Counted from the stretch's first letter, positions 46,583-58,675 are shown. The stretch is DNA of 64,000 bases from Dactylis glomerata (GCA_007115705.1 QXEO01001032.1:310001-374000), one strand, 5' to 3'. Notes: generated by a model from the letters alone, not told the origin. Numbers and translations are program-made.

Positions 46583-47539
46583 TGATACGTCTCCAACGTA
46601 TCTATAATTTTTGATGCTCCATGCTTGTTTATGCACCATTTGCTTTGTGTTTTGTTACACTTCATGGCGTTTTTATGCATTTTCCGAAACTAACCTATTA
46701 ACGAGATGCCACAGTGCCAGTTCCCTGTTTTCTGCTGTTTTTGTGTTTCAGAAAAGTTATATAGGAAATATTCTCGGAATTGGACAAAACAAAAGCTGAA
46801 GTTCCTATTTTTCCCGACACAAGATGGAGTCCAAAGCAGAGACGGAGGGGAGCCAGGGGCCAGCCACACCATAGGCGGCATGGCCTAGCCCTGGCCGCGC
46901 CACCAGGTGGTGGGGCCACCTAGCCCACCTCCTGATACCGCCCTTCCGCCTATATATTCTCCTCGGCGAGAAAATCCTAAGCCCCCGATCAATTTTCCAG
47001 AAAACATACTGCAAGTCGCCGCCGTCATCACCGCGAGATCAGGAGGGTCCAGAAGCTCTTCCCGGCACCCTGCCGGAGAGGGGAATCACCACCGGAGGCC
47101 TTCTTCATCGCCATGCTTGCCTCTGGCGCGATGAGTGAGTAGTCTACCTTGGACTATGGGTCCATAGCAGTAGCTAGATAGATGTCTTCTCCACCATGTG
47201 CTTCATGTTTAGATCTTGTGAGCTGCCCTACATGATCAAGATCATCTTTATTTCACTGCAAACAAACATCTCTTTCCACACTACATGTTTAATCCTTTAT
47301 TTTCAGCAAAATCAGTGAGATTGACAACCTCACTGTAAGTTGGGGCAAAGTATTTTGGTTGTGTTGTGTGCGGGTTCCACGTTGCTGCTGGCACCGGTTG
47401 CGCGCCCTGCCAGATTCAGATAGAAACAACCTTCAGAAGTGATTTCTTTCTCATATTGGTCGATTAAACTTTGGTTTTATGCTGAGGGAAAACTTACTGT
47501 TGTGCTCATCATACCTTCCTCTTGGGGTTTCCCAACAGG
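46583..47539 (+). repeat. 3' LTR of element A, deleted and truncated
   Basis: Starts TGATACGTCTCCAACGTATC. TATA-like TATATATTC is at 46951-46959 and the hairpin at 46864-46915. Between about 47250 and 47260 roughly 0.6 kb present in the 5' LTR is missing. The right end breaks off at CCCAACAG near 47539. Confidence 0.8.
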
Positions 47540-47892
47540 TCCTGTGAGACATCATGCATACATCCTCAGGTTGTATACATGGCATATGACATCAGCATGG
47601 CATCCAGAACATAACTACATCATCAAAATAATGTATATATGTACAAATGTGCAAAAAAAATCGAGAACAGAGTGCAGGAACAGGAGAACATGGTAAAAAG
47701 GCTCGGGGGCTCAAGCCCCGGACACACGGCGATTAATCCGCTGCAGAAGCTGGGCGACTACCCCAGCCACAGGGCCTGATTAGTCTCCTTAGTTGCCCTC
47801 CCAGGAGCATCGTCCCTGAATCTCTCGAAGATCCGGGTGAAAGGGAAGTTGGGGGCGAAGCGGTGCACGCGCGTGAGGATGAGGCAGCCAAC
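47540..47892 (-). other. Unassigned fragment, possibly the 3' end of a minus-strand gene or element
   Basis: On the minus strand a frame entering from 47892 reads RVHRFAPNFPFTRIFERF and ends at a TAG near 47755, followed by AT-rich, UTR-like sequence. It looks like the C-terminus of a coding sequence cut off by element B. I do not recognise the protein. Confidence 0.35.
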
Positions 47893-49562
47893 TGATACGT
47901 CTCCAATGTATCTATAATTTTTGATGCTCCATGTTTGTTTTTACACCATTTGCCTATTGTTTCGTTACACTTTGTGGCACTTTTATGCATTTTCCGGAAC
48001 TAACCTACTAACAAGTTGCCACAGTGCCAGTTCCCTGTTTTCTGCTGTTTTGTGTTTTAGAAGTGATACACAGGAAATATTCTCGGAATTGGACGAAACA
48101 AGTTCCTGAAGTCTTATTTTACCCGGAAGCTTCCAGAGATCCAAAGGAGAGAAGGAGAGGGGCCACCAGGGGCCCACACGCCAGAGTGGCGCGGCCAGTC
48201 CCTGGCCCGCGCCACCATGGTGTGAGGCCACCTGGGCCCTCCTCTGACATCGCCCCTTCGCCTATAAAGACCCCCCGATGGAAAAAACCTAAGGACCTGA
48301 TCACTTTTCCAGAACACATCGCGATCCACCGCCGCCGTCGACCCGAAGATCGGGAGGGTCCAGAAGCTCTTCCAGGCACCCTGCCGGAGAGGGGAATCGC
48401 CATCGGAGGTCTTCTTCATCGCCATGCTTGCCTCCGGAGCGATGAGTGAGTAGTCTACCTTGGACTATGGGTCCATAGCAGTAGCTAGATGGTTGTCTTC
48501 TCCACCATGTGCTTCATGTTTAGATCTCATGAGCTGCCCTACATGATTGAGATCACCGTTTTGTAATTCTACATGTTTGGTTTGTTGGGATCCGATGAAT
48601 ATTGGTGTTTATGATTGAGTTGCTGTACTGAATATTATCTTATGTTATCTCTATGTTGTTTATGATCTTGCATGCTCTCCGTTGTTAGTAGCTATCTTGG
48701 CCGAGTAGTTGCTAGTGACTCTAAGAGGGGGTATTTATGCTCGATAGTGGGTTCATGCCTCTATTTAACCTGGGGGATTGACAGAAACCTCTAAGGTTGT
48801 AGATGTGCTGTTGCTACTAGGGAGAAAACAACATTCGTATGCTCAAGGGCATATGCTTTGTTTACATTACACACTTTGCTTAATGCAATTATCTGTTGTT
48901 CGCAACTTAATACTCATGGGGTGTTCGGATTGATATCCCCGGGAGTGGATTATTAGTCATAGATGCAGTTGGATGGCGGTCTATGTATTTTGTTGTAATG
49001 CCCAGAGTAAATCTCATAGTGATCTTCTTGACATATCACGTGTATCTTTATTCTATCAATTGCCCAATTGTAATTTGTTTACCCAGCATGTGTTATTTAT
49101 CTTATGGAGAGACACCACTAGTGAACTGTGGACCCCGGTCCTATTTCCATCATATTGCTATTACCTGTTTACTTTACTCGCACTGTTTACTTTATTCGCA
49201 TACTCTACTGTTTTCCACTCGATGCGCTCATAACCTTTGTTTCAAGCAAACCGGTGAGATTGACAACCTCATCGCAAGTTGGGAACATAGTACTTGGTTG
49301 TGTGTGTGCAGGATCCGTGTTGCAGCTAGCAAGCAAAGCTTGGATGAGGCGCCATATATAAATTGTCCGAAGCTGTCGCAAACTAGCAAGCATCACCTTC
49401 AGTCGTCATTGTCTGTTTTTCTCCTGAACGATAAACCTTGGTTTCTTAACTGAGGGAAAACGAGCTGCTATACTCATCATACCTTCCTCTTGGGGTTCCC
49501 AACGGGCTGGTCATTCACCACGCACAAGGACATCTGATCTCCCACATCAACTTGGAGTATCA
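47893..49562 (+). repeat. 5' LTR of element B
   Basis: 1670 bp, TGATACGTCTCCAATGTATC to GGAGTATCA. Hairpin at 48173-48227 and TATAAAGA at 48263-48270, about 36 bp further on. It serves as the CACTA-free reference for element A. Confidence 0.9.
48263..48270 (+). promoter_or_regulatory. TATA box of element B LTR
   Basis: TATAAAGA follows GCCCCTTCGCC, at the same place relative to the hairpin as in element A. Confidence 0.65.
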
Positions 49563-49572
49563 GCCTCTTTTC

Positions 49573-49590
49573 TGGCGCCGTTGCCGGGGA
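49573..49590 (+). promoter_or_regulatory. tRNA-Asp primer site of element B
   Basis: TGGCGCCGTTGCCGGGGA, an intact site ten bases after the LTR. Confidence 0.9.
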
Positions 49591-49750
49591 AGAGTGGAAG
49601 ACTTCTGCAAGGGGAGTTTCTCGCACGCACATCCTTTACTTTGTTTTATTGTTTTGCTTTACTTTATTTATTTTACCTGCATTGCTTTATATCAAAAATC
49701 CAAAAAAATTAGAATCCTTGGTAGTTGTTATTTCTTTACTTTAGTTCGTC

Positions 49751-50344
49751 ATGTTGTTCCCTAAGTACGTTCTGGAGGACCTCTCAGTAGGTAGCGGTTC
49801 GATTATTGGCAAAAGTAACATTGAGGAGTTCTTTAATCACATTAGTATTCATGAGGAAGTTGAGGAAAAGTCTTTGGTTGAGCTAGCTCCTAGTATTGAA
49901 GTTGCTTCTGCTTATTTGATTCACATGTTGGAAACTAGGTTTGCTAGTCTTAATCCTTTTATGCAATACATGTTCCTTAAGCTTCACGAAATTGAGGATC
50001 CCGAAAAGAAAGCTTTTATCTTGGAAACTTTGCGCTTAGAATTTAAGGATGTCGTTATTGAAGCTAGGAAAGTTCTTAAATGTTTTAATAAACTCGGTTC
50101 ACCTATAAAGGTTATTAGTACAAACGATGAAGGGGCCGAAATACCTATACCTTGCAAGCTTTTGGGATTGTGTGAAGCTTTCGAAAATAATTTTGACTGG
50201 ATCTGTCCTAAAAATCTTTTTGATGAAAATAGTGTACCAAAGCATGATCACAAAGGGTCTTCAAAAACTTATGTGGATGAAATACAATGCCTTATTGACA
50301 AGACCTCTGCAGTTGATCTTAATGCTTCTTCTGAAAATACTTGA
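49751..50344 (+). CDS. Uncharacterised ORF of element B
   Basis: 197 codons, acidic, with no domain I recognise. It occupies the gag position but lacks an obvious gag motif. Features seen are an N-terminal EEFFNHISIHEEVEEKSL, a central ETRFASLNPFMQYMFLKLHE, and a C-terminus ending DLNASSENT. Only that terminal stretch is clearly shared with the decayed ORF of element A, so the two elements may have kept the same 3' end of a gene whose 5' parts differ. Nothing shows that it is translated. A role in helping a pol-less element use enzymes in trans is possible but purely inferred. Confidence 0.45.
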   Translation: MLFPKYVLEDLSVGSGSIIGKSNIEEFFNHISIHEEVEEKSLVELAPSIEVASAYLIHMLETRFASLNPFMQYMFLKLHEIEDPEKKAFILETLRLEFKDVVIEARKVLKCFNKLGSPIKVISTNDEGAEIPIPCKLLGLCEAFENNFDWICPKNLFDENSVPKHDHKGSSKTYVDEIQCLIDKTSAVDLNASSENT

Positions 50345-51732
50345 TTCGCAATTTTCTGCGCCTAGCTCAAAGGCTTTAAAGAAAAGCACTCTTGGGAGAT
50401 AACCCAATATTTATTTTCAGTACTTTTTCTTTTATTTGAGTCTTGGAAGTCATTACTATAGTAATGACCGCTCCTTATCCTTTTTTATTTCGTTTTTGTG
50501 CCAAGAGAAGCCTCTAATTCGAGCGAGGTAAAGATTTGGGGATGTTGCTGTCCTGAAACTGTTTTTGGTGCTGCACCGTAATTTTTTTTATAAATTCTCT
50601 GTATATCTTTTGGACGTCCGATTTCTTGTGCATATGCCCCAGGTTATATCCAAACTTTTGTTAGTTGAACACTTTTTGATTTGAGCAAGAAAAAACCCCT
50701 CAAAAATTCGACCTTTGTCAGCTGTTCAGTTTTGACAGATTTTTGCCAATATTTGTGTTTGCCACTTTATCGCTTTATTTTGAGTTCTTTTGATCATGGA
50801 ACTTTTGGGGAGGTTGCTACAGTAGTATTTGCTATATATGTGGTGGTTTTGGGTTGAAACCTAAAGCAAAAAAGAAGTTGATTATATGTTATGCCTGCAC
50901 TAATGTTGCTAATAGAATTGTGTTTAGTTTTGTATGAAGGAAGTTTTCAAGTGTAGGGATTGGAGAATGATGAGATGAGTTGAAGAATGGACAAAATCTC
51001 AAGCTTGGGGATGCCCATGCATCACCCCAAGAAATATCCAAGAAGTACAAGCGTCAAAGCTTGGGGATGCCCCCGAGGCACCCCTTCTTCATCGGCAAAA
51101 ATCAGGTCACCTTTCAAAACACTATATTTTTATTGCTTCATGCACTATGTGTTTTTCTTGGAGCGTCAGTTGTTTTAGTTTTCTTAGTTGGTTTAGTTTG
51201 TTTGCTGCAATAAATGGTTGGACCCCAACAAATTTCCTTTGGAGGAGATGTACTCGTTTTCATTTGCAAAGAACGCTCTAGTTTTCACTCTTATAAAAAA
51301 TCGAGTGTTCTTCTTTTTCTGCTACTGCTTTTGGTTTTCGTTTTTGCCTTGATTTGCGTCCAGACCTTGTCATATCTTTTCATCAAGGTGTATTTTTGTC
51401 TCTGATCTTTATTGGTTTTCATCAAAAGAGGTGTTTATAAAAATTTCAAATGGTGTTGGAAAAGAGAAAAAGCTTTGTGCAAAATAGTGGTACAAGAAGG
51501 AGCTTGTGTAGACTGCGCCTTAGGCTTTTTCATGTCATGCTTGATGTCTTTTTGATAGTATGCTTAGTGGTTTTGCTGTAGCATGACTTGTCTCAAATAA
51601 CTGAGATTGCTTAATGATCCTTTGAAAAAATCATGCGTTGTTTTTATTGTATGGAAGCATTATTTTGGTTTTCTCCTTGATGCTTTATTTGGGTTGACTT
51701 GGCGCATGCTCACACATGTTAGACTCTTACAA
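50345..51732 (+). other. Non-coding interior of element B
   Basis: AT-rich and alignable to element A. Two AGCTTGGGGATGCCC motifs lie near 51002 and 51058. Nothing else is recognised. Confidence 0.6.
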
Positions 51733-52319
51733 AGTGAATGGATCGTATGGGCACCTAGAGGGGGGGGTGAATAGGTGCTACTCAAATTTTTATTCTTTTT
51801 CAATTTAGGATTGACACAAAAGGTAAATTCTCTAGATATGCAACTAAGGTGAATTTACCTATATGACAACTAGCAAGCTAAGCAAGATACAAGTAGTAAA
51901 GGCAATAAAGGATAGAGGTAACCGAGAGTGGAGCACACGGAGACACGGATGTAATTCCCGTAGTTCCTTCCTTTTTAGGGGAAGTACGTCTACGTTGGAG
52001 GGGTGTGGTTGCCACAAAGGCCTAACCAACGCCACAAAGGCTCACCCTATTCTCCGGTGCAAGCTTCCGCCACAAAGGCCTAGCTCACTTTCCACTAAGG
52101 GATTCCTCAAGGCGGAATCGGCCTTTACAAAACTTGGGGCACAACTCCACAACTGAATTGGAGGCTCCCAAGCACCACAAAGATCTCAATCAACAAGTAT
52201 CAAGATTTCAATCACACAAATCAAGGTCAAGGGACACAAGGGAACCCAAGACCAAAGGGCCCTCAAGCAAATGAGAGGGGAAATCAAATCGCTTCGGTGA
52301 GGATGTAGATCAAGGCCTT
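51733..52319 (+). repeat. LTR-like fragment
   Basis: Begins TGAATGGATCGTATGGGCAC and continues CTAGAGGGGGGGTGAATAGG, a start I associate with abundant grass LTR retrotransposons. It contains several CGCCACAAAGGC repeats (52010-52080). It is interrupted at 52320 by element C. Neither end of the parent element is otherwise visible. Confidence 0.5.
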
Positions 52320-53828
52320 TGATACGTCCAATTTGCATCACTATTTTGTATCATAATTTACTGTTATTCATTGATATATTTCATACTTAGATATGATACT
52401 TATGTTATTTCCTTTGTTTTCACATGTTTGATGATCATCGGAGGAGTTGCTGCCGGAGTCAGGATTCTGCTGGAAAAAGGACCATCAAGGGACCATATTT
52501 TGAAGATCAGGAAAATTCCAGAAAAATACCCAGAAATTATAATTTCCCAGACGACTCGCGGAGCCAGAAGGAGGAGTCGAGAGAGGCCAGGGGTGGCCCA
52601 CACGCTAGGGCGGCGCGGCCAGCCCCCTGGCCGCGCCAGCCCTGTGTGAGGGGACCCTGGCCCACCTCTGGTCTCGCCCCTTCGCGTACATCATCGTCCC
52701 CGAAAACCTAAGTCAAGGGGGGGTTCAGAGTTAGACACAGCCGCCTCTGCGGGGCGGAGAACACCAGAGAGAGAAAGCTCTCCGGCAGAGAGAAATCTAC
52801 CAGGGAAATTCCTTCCCGGAGAGGGAGATCATCGCCATCGTCATCACCATCGCACTGGACTTCATCGGGATCATCATCATCATCATCTCCATCACCAGCA
52901 CCTTCATCTCCACCATCACCTCGCCATCCCGCTGTAACATCTTGAGTTGGATCTTGTTATATTCATAGGGGAGACTTTCCCGGTGTTGATTACTCTTGTA
53001 GTTGATGCTATTGAGTGGAACCGTTGAATTAAGGTTTATGTTCAGATTGTTATTTACCATTATTTCACCTCTGATCATGATCCATATGATGTCTTGTGAG
53101 TAGTTCGTTTAGTTCTTGAGGACATGGGAGAAGTCAAGATGTTAGTAGTGAATTATTGTTGAGAAATATTTAATGGTTTGATATTGTTGTGGTGCTATTT
53201 CACTAGTGGTGTCATGTGAACGTCGACTACATGATACTTCACCATTTATGGGCCTAGTGAGATGCATTGTGTATTTGGTCACCAATTGTGGGGTTGCTGG
53301 AGTGACAGAAACCTAAACCTCCGTTGGGAAACCATTGCACCAGGGAGCGTAGGATCATAGAGTTTAAGGCTGTGGTTAGATTTATCTTAATTACTTTCTT
53401 GTATTTGCAGATGCTTGCAAGGGGTATAATCACAAGTGTGTATTTATCCTAGTAAGGGTAGTGCGCTAGCACAGGTTCACCCCCATAACACTTATCAAAT
53501 CAATAAATACTATTGGCTCTATGAAGCGAAAGCTCTTGACAGAAACCTCCCGTGTGTCCTCGAGAACGTTTGGTTATTATAAGAACACAACCGGCTTGTC
53601 CTTTGCTGAATAAAGGATTGGGCCACTTGCTACAATTGTTACTACTGTCTTTCATTTACTCGCACTTTATTTACTCGTATTACCAAATACTCCTGAAAAC
53701 CTGTTTGCTAGTATTTACAGTGATTCCTTGATCAAAACTGCTCATCAACACCTTCTGCTCCTCGTTGGGTTCGACACTCTTATTTATCGAAAGTACTACG
53801 ATACACCCCCTATACTTGTGGGTCATCA
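52320..53828 (+). repeat. 5' LTR of element C
   Basis: 1509 bp, TGATACGTCCAATTTGCATC to GTGGGTCATCA. Hairpin at 52597-52650. At the TATA position of its relatives the sequence reads CGCGTACATCATCG, a weak TATA. A GAT/CAT-rich tract lies at 52825-52925. Confidence 0.9.
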
Positions 53829-53839
53829 AGACTATTTTC

Positions 53840-53857
53840 TGGCGCCGTTGCCGGGGA
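53840..53857 (+). promoter_or_regulatory. tRNA-Asp primer site of element C
   Basis: TGGCGCCGTTGCCGGGGA, eleven bases after the LTR. Confidence 0.92.
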
Positions 53858-53941
53858 GTGTAGCGCTATTGAAGAGTGGAATTAGTAAAGGTAACCGTCA
53901 CTGTGAGTATTGTTTTATTTTGTCTTTTATTTTACTCTGCT

Positions 53942-56900
53942 ATGGAGAACTCTCCATTTGGTTTCCTATTTGGAAACACTTCTACTACTACTGCTGCTGC
54001 TGCACATGCAGAGGAATCACCACCGCCACCGCCCGCTGAAATTGATCCTTTTAAAATACCTATGAAAATTGTTGGGCGTATTATGGATAACTGCTATTCA
54101 GGAGATGTAACTGTCCATCCGGGTGATCACTTATTATTTATACATGAATTGTGCGAGTTGTTCAGGTGTGCAGGTATTTCACCAAGCCAGGTCAAGAAGA
54201 AATTATTCTCTATATCATTGAAAGGCAGAGCTGAAGAGTGGTATCGACTACTCCAAGATGGTCCATCTATGGCATGGGAGGATATTGTGCCTCTCTTTTA
54301 TTCCAAGTTTTATCCTCCAAGTGAAATTCATAAAGACCGTAACAAGATATATAATTTTTGGCCTCATGATGGAGAGAGTATTGCCCAAGCGTGGGGGAGA
54401 TTGAAGTTACTAATGCTCAAATGCCCCATTCATGAGCTCCCCAATAATATTGTTATTGATAATTTTTATGCGCGGCTTACTCTTCCTGATAAGGATTATT
54501 TGGATGCTTCTTGCTTTGGATCATTTACTCATATGAAAGAAGATGCCAAGTGGAAACTTCTTGACCGTATACAAGAGAATGCTGAAGGATGGGAAAACGA
54601 CAAAGGTAGGAAGTCAGGTATAAACTATGATTATGAATGCATTAAATCTTTTATGGGAACCGATGACTTTTATAGTGTTAGCGCTGCTTATGGTCTTGAT
54701 TCCCAAATACTTGCTAATTGTCTTAAGGCCTTTGCCTCTTATATTGATGTTCCAAAGAAAGATTGGAACAAATATCATGCGCCTTATAAAGATTCTATTA
54801 GTCACATTCCTGCTGCAGCTACTGAGGTTTGTACTGCTGATAGCATCGTTCCTGAACCTTATATTGAGAAGACACCTTTCCCTACTAAGGTAAAGAAGTA
54901 CTCTACTTTGGTAAGTGTGTCTAATAAAAGTACTAAAAAAGCTGCAGAGCCTGATGAGCAAATTACTATTAAGTCTCCTGTTGCTATATTGAAAGATCTT
55001 GTAACTAAAGATGTAGGAGATGAATATATTCTTTTTTGTGAAGATGCTTCTAACATTCTTTCACATCCTAAAAAGCACAGGAAAGCAAGTGTTCCTGTTA
55101 TCTCTGTTAGGATTGGAGATCATTGCTATTATGGCTTATGTGATATTGGTGCTAGTGCAAGTGCTATTCCTTTGGAGCTTTATAAAGAAATTATGCACGA
55201 GATTGGCGCTTGTGAACTTGAAGATATTGATGTGGTTGTTCAGCTTGCTAACCGAGAGACTGTTTGGCCTCTTGGTATTGTTCGAGATGTGGAAGTTCTT
55301 TGCGGTAAGACTAAGTACCCTACTGATTTTCTAGTACTTGGTAAGGAGGCTAGTAAAACTTGTCCTATTATTTTTGGTAGACCCTTTTTGAACACTTGTG
55401 GCGCCATAATAGATTGTAAGAAAGAGAAAATTTTTACTAAGTTTAATGGAGAGTCTTATGAGTTTAATTTTTCCAAGTTTGCTAAGACTTCTTATGAAAA
55501 TGACACGCCTAATGAAAATTTTCGAGTTGAGCAGCTTGCTTCTATTGCTCTTGCTCCTAATAATGCCTTGCAGCAATTCATGGAAGATCACGAAAGTTAT
55601 GTTTTTAGCCAGGAAAGAGAAGAGATTGACGATATTCTCCTTCGTCAACCACCACTACTCAAGCACAATCTACCTGTGGAGGATCTTGGTACAACTTTGC
55701 CGCCTAGAGAAGATCCTGTGTTTGAATTAAAACCTTTGCCTGATGACCTCAAATATGCTTATATTGATGATAAGAAAATATATCCTGTTATTATTAGTTC
55801 TAAACTTTCAGGAAAGGAAGAAGAAAGATTATTGGAGATATTGAGGAAACATCGAGGAGCTATGGGATATACTCTTGATGATTTAAAAGGGATTTCTCCT
55901 ACTTTATGTCAGCATGCCATTAATATGGAGAAAGATGCGAAGCCAGTTGTGGAGCATCAACGCCGCCTAATTCCCAAGATGAAGGATGTGGTAAGAAATG
56001 AGGTATTAAAACTCCTTGATGCTGGCATTATTTATCCTATTGCTGATAGTAGATGGGTTAGTCCTGTTCATTGTGTTCCTAAGAAAGGAGGTATGACTGT
56101 TGTACCTAATGAGAATAACGAGCTTATTCCTCAAAGGGTAGTTGTTGGTTATAGAATGTGCATTGATTATAGGAAGGTAAACAAAGTTACTAAGAAAGAT
56201 CATTACCCTTTACCGTTTATAGATCAAATGCTAGAAAGGTTGTCTAAGAAGACTCATTTTTGTTTCCTTGATGGTTATTCTGGTTTTTCTCAAATTGCTG
56301 TTAAGAAGGATGATCAAGAGAAAACCACTTTTACTTGTCCTTATGGAACTTATGCTTATAGACGTATGCCGTTTGGTTTATGCAATGCTCCTGCTACTTT
56401 TCAAAGATGTATGTCTACTATTTTTCATGGTTTTTGTGAAGAAATTGTGGAGGTCTTCATGGACGATTTCTCCGTCTATGGAACTTCTTTTGATAATTGT
56501 TTGCACAACCTTGATAAAGTTTTGCAGAGGTGCGAAGAAACTAGCCTTGTTCTTAATTGGGAGAAATGCCACTTTATGGTAAATGAAGGAATTGTCCTTG
56601 GACATAAAATCTCTGAAAGAGGTATTGAAGTTGACAGAGCAAAAGTGGAGGCAATCGAGAAAATGCCATGTCCAAGAGATGTTAAAGGTATTCGTAGTAT
56701 TCTTGGTCATGCTGGTTTCTATAGGAGGTTTATTAAAGATTTCTCTAAGATTTCAAAGCCTCTTACCAATCTTCTTCAAAAGGATGTACCGTTTGTCTTT
56801 GATGATGATTGTAAGGAAGCTTTTGAAACTCTTAAGAAGGCTTTAACTACTGCTCCTATTGTTCAACCACCTGATTGGAATTTACCTTTTGAAATTATGT

Positions 56901-58675
56901 GTGATGCTAGTGATTTTGCTGTTGGTGCTGTTCTTGGACAGCGCGTAGATAATAAGTTGAATGTTATTCATTATGCTAGTAAGACTCTTGATGCTGCTCA
57001 GAAGAATTATGCTACTACTGAGAAAGAGTTTCTTGCTGTTGTTTTTGCATGTGATAAGTTTAGATCTTATATTGTTGATTCTAAAGTTACTATTCATACT
57101 GATCACGCTGCTATTAGATATCTTATGACTAAGAAGGATGCTAAGCCTAGGCTTATTAGATGGGTGTTGCTTTTACAAGAGTTTGATTTGCATATCGTAG
57201 ATAGGAAAGGTGCTGAAAATCCTGTGGCTGACAACTTGTCTAGATTGGAAAATATTTCTTTTGATCCTATTCCTGTTAATGATAGTTTTCCAAATGAACA
57301 GTTGGCTGCATTAAATGTAACTTCATGAGACCCTCCTTGGTATGCTGATTATGCTAACTTTATTGTTTCCAAGTATTTGCCTCCAACCTTTACAGCTCAG
57401 CAAAGAAGAAAATTCTTCTATGATTTGAGGCATTATTTTTGGGATGACCCACATTTATATAAAGAAGGAGTTGATGGTATCATGAGAAGATGCGTACCGG
57501 AATATGAGCAACAAGAGATATTAAGAAAATGCCATAGCAGTGCTTATGGAGGGCATCATGCTGGAGATAGAACCGCACAGAAGGTTCTACAATCAGGTTT
57601 TTATTGGCCAACCCTCTTTAAAGATGCCAGAAGGTATGTTTTATCTTGCGATGAATGTCAAAGAGTTGGTAATATTTCTAGACGCAATGAAATGCCTATG
57701 AATTGCACTCTTGTTATTGAACCGTTTGATTGTTGGGGATTTGACTTTATGTGTCCTTTTCCTCCTTCAAAAGGCTATACCCATATACTTGTTGCCGTAG
57801 ATTATGTTACTAAATGGGTAGAAGCCATACCTACAAAGAGTGCCGATGGTGAGACTTCGTTAAAAATGCTTAAGGATGTTATTTTTCCTAGGTTCGGAGT
57901 GCCTAGATATCTTATGACTGACGGGGGTTCTCATTTTATTCACGGTAGTTTTAGAAAGACTCTTGCTAAGTATGATGTCAATCATAGAATTGCTTCTGCT
58001 TATCATCCCCAAACTAGTGGGCAGGTAGAGCTTTCAAATAGAGAGATCAAGTCTATCTTGCAGAAGACTGTTAGTAGATCTAGGAAAAACTGGGCTAGTA
58101 AGTTAAATGACGCTTTATGGGCTTATAGAACTGCTTATAAGAACCCCATGGGTATGTCTCCTTATAAGATGGTTTACGGAAAAGCATGTCACTTGCCCTT
58201 AGAATTAGAACACAAAGCTTTTTGGGCAGTGAGAGAGCTTAATAGAGATTTTAAACTAGCCGGTAAGAAGAGGTTGTTAGACTTGAGTTCTCTAGATGAG
58301 TGGAGAAACGAAGCGTATGAGAATGCCAGACTTTTCAAGGAGAAAGTCAAGCAATGGCATGATAAGAGAATTCTTAAGAGAGAGTTTCATGTTGGTGAGA
58401 AAGTTCTATTGTATAGGTCTCGTCTCAGATTTTTTGCAGGTAAATTACTTTCTAAATGGGAAGGACCATATGTTATTGTGGAAGTGTACCGCTCAGGTGC
58501 TATTAAGATTGCTTCATTGAAAGATGATTCTACACAAGTGGTGAATGGACAAAGACTCAAACATTATATTTCTGGAGATTCTTATAATGAAGATGTTGAT
58601 GTTATTGAAATAGTTTCTCCGGAAGATTACATACAAGACAAACTGCAGGAGCCTGCAGAGTTCATTTTTGAATAG
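53942..58675 (+). pseudogene. gag-pol polyprotein (gag, PR, RT, RNase H, INT) with one in-frame stop
   Basis: The ATG at 53942 (MENSPFGFLFG) is preferred over 53876, whose extra 22 residues are hydrophobic leader translation. Order of domains: gag (about residues 40-220; RAEEWYRLLQDGPSMAWEDI), aspartic protease (CDIGASAS, D near 400), reverse transcriptase (CIDYRKVN near 740; active-site FMDD near 839; GHAGFYRRFIKDF), RNase H (MCDASDFAVGAVL near 985; TEKEFLAVVFA), then a TGA at 57326-57328. The same frame continues into integrase: zinc-binding HHCC (GGHHAGDRT ... CDECQ, 57550-57660) and the D,D-36-E core near 57740, 57917 and 58025. The sequence type is Athila-like Ty3/gypsy. The stop lies at the RNase H-integrase boundary in a sequence consistent with CpG loss (CGA to TGA). 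All other catalytic residues are present, so the copy looks recently active. Unless the stop is read through, integrase would not be made. Confidence 0.92.
57326..57328 (+). other. In-frame TGA between RNase H and integrase
   Basis: The frame before (ending NVTS) and after (DPPWYADYANFI) is identical and continuous, so a single nonsense codon splits the polyprotein. Whether other copies share it decides between mutation and programmed readthrough. Confidence 0.9.

Larger units (their letters stand above)
39787..47539 (+). mobile_element. Element A: LTR retrotransposon without pol
   Basis: The 5' LTR is 39787-43087 (1604 bp without the CACTA insertion), a degenerate tRNA-Asp primer site is at 43099-43116, the interior of 3.5 kb carries gag remnants only, and the 3' LTR is 46583-47539. 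The 3' LTR is truncated on the right and carries an internal deletion of about 0.6 kb relative to the 5' LTR. No RT, RNase H or integrase motif is seen. It is related to element B by LTR and internal sequence. Confidence 0.85.
47893..51732 (+). mobile_element. Element B: 5' part of a second retrotransposon without pol
   Basis: The 5' LTR is 47893-49562, tRNA-Asp primer site at 49573-49590, one 197-codon ORF, then non-coding interior. The element breaks at about 51732, where an unrelated LTR-like sequence begins, and no 3' LTR lies in the window. LTR and interior align with element A. Confidence 0.85.

Noticed and set aside
53728..54039. Plus-strand frame overlapping the end of the element C LTR
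   Set aside because: It spans the LTR end and primer site and is out of frame with gag-pol.
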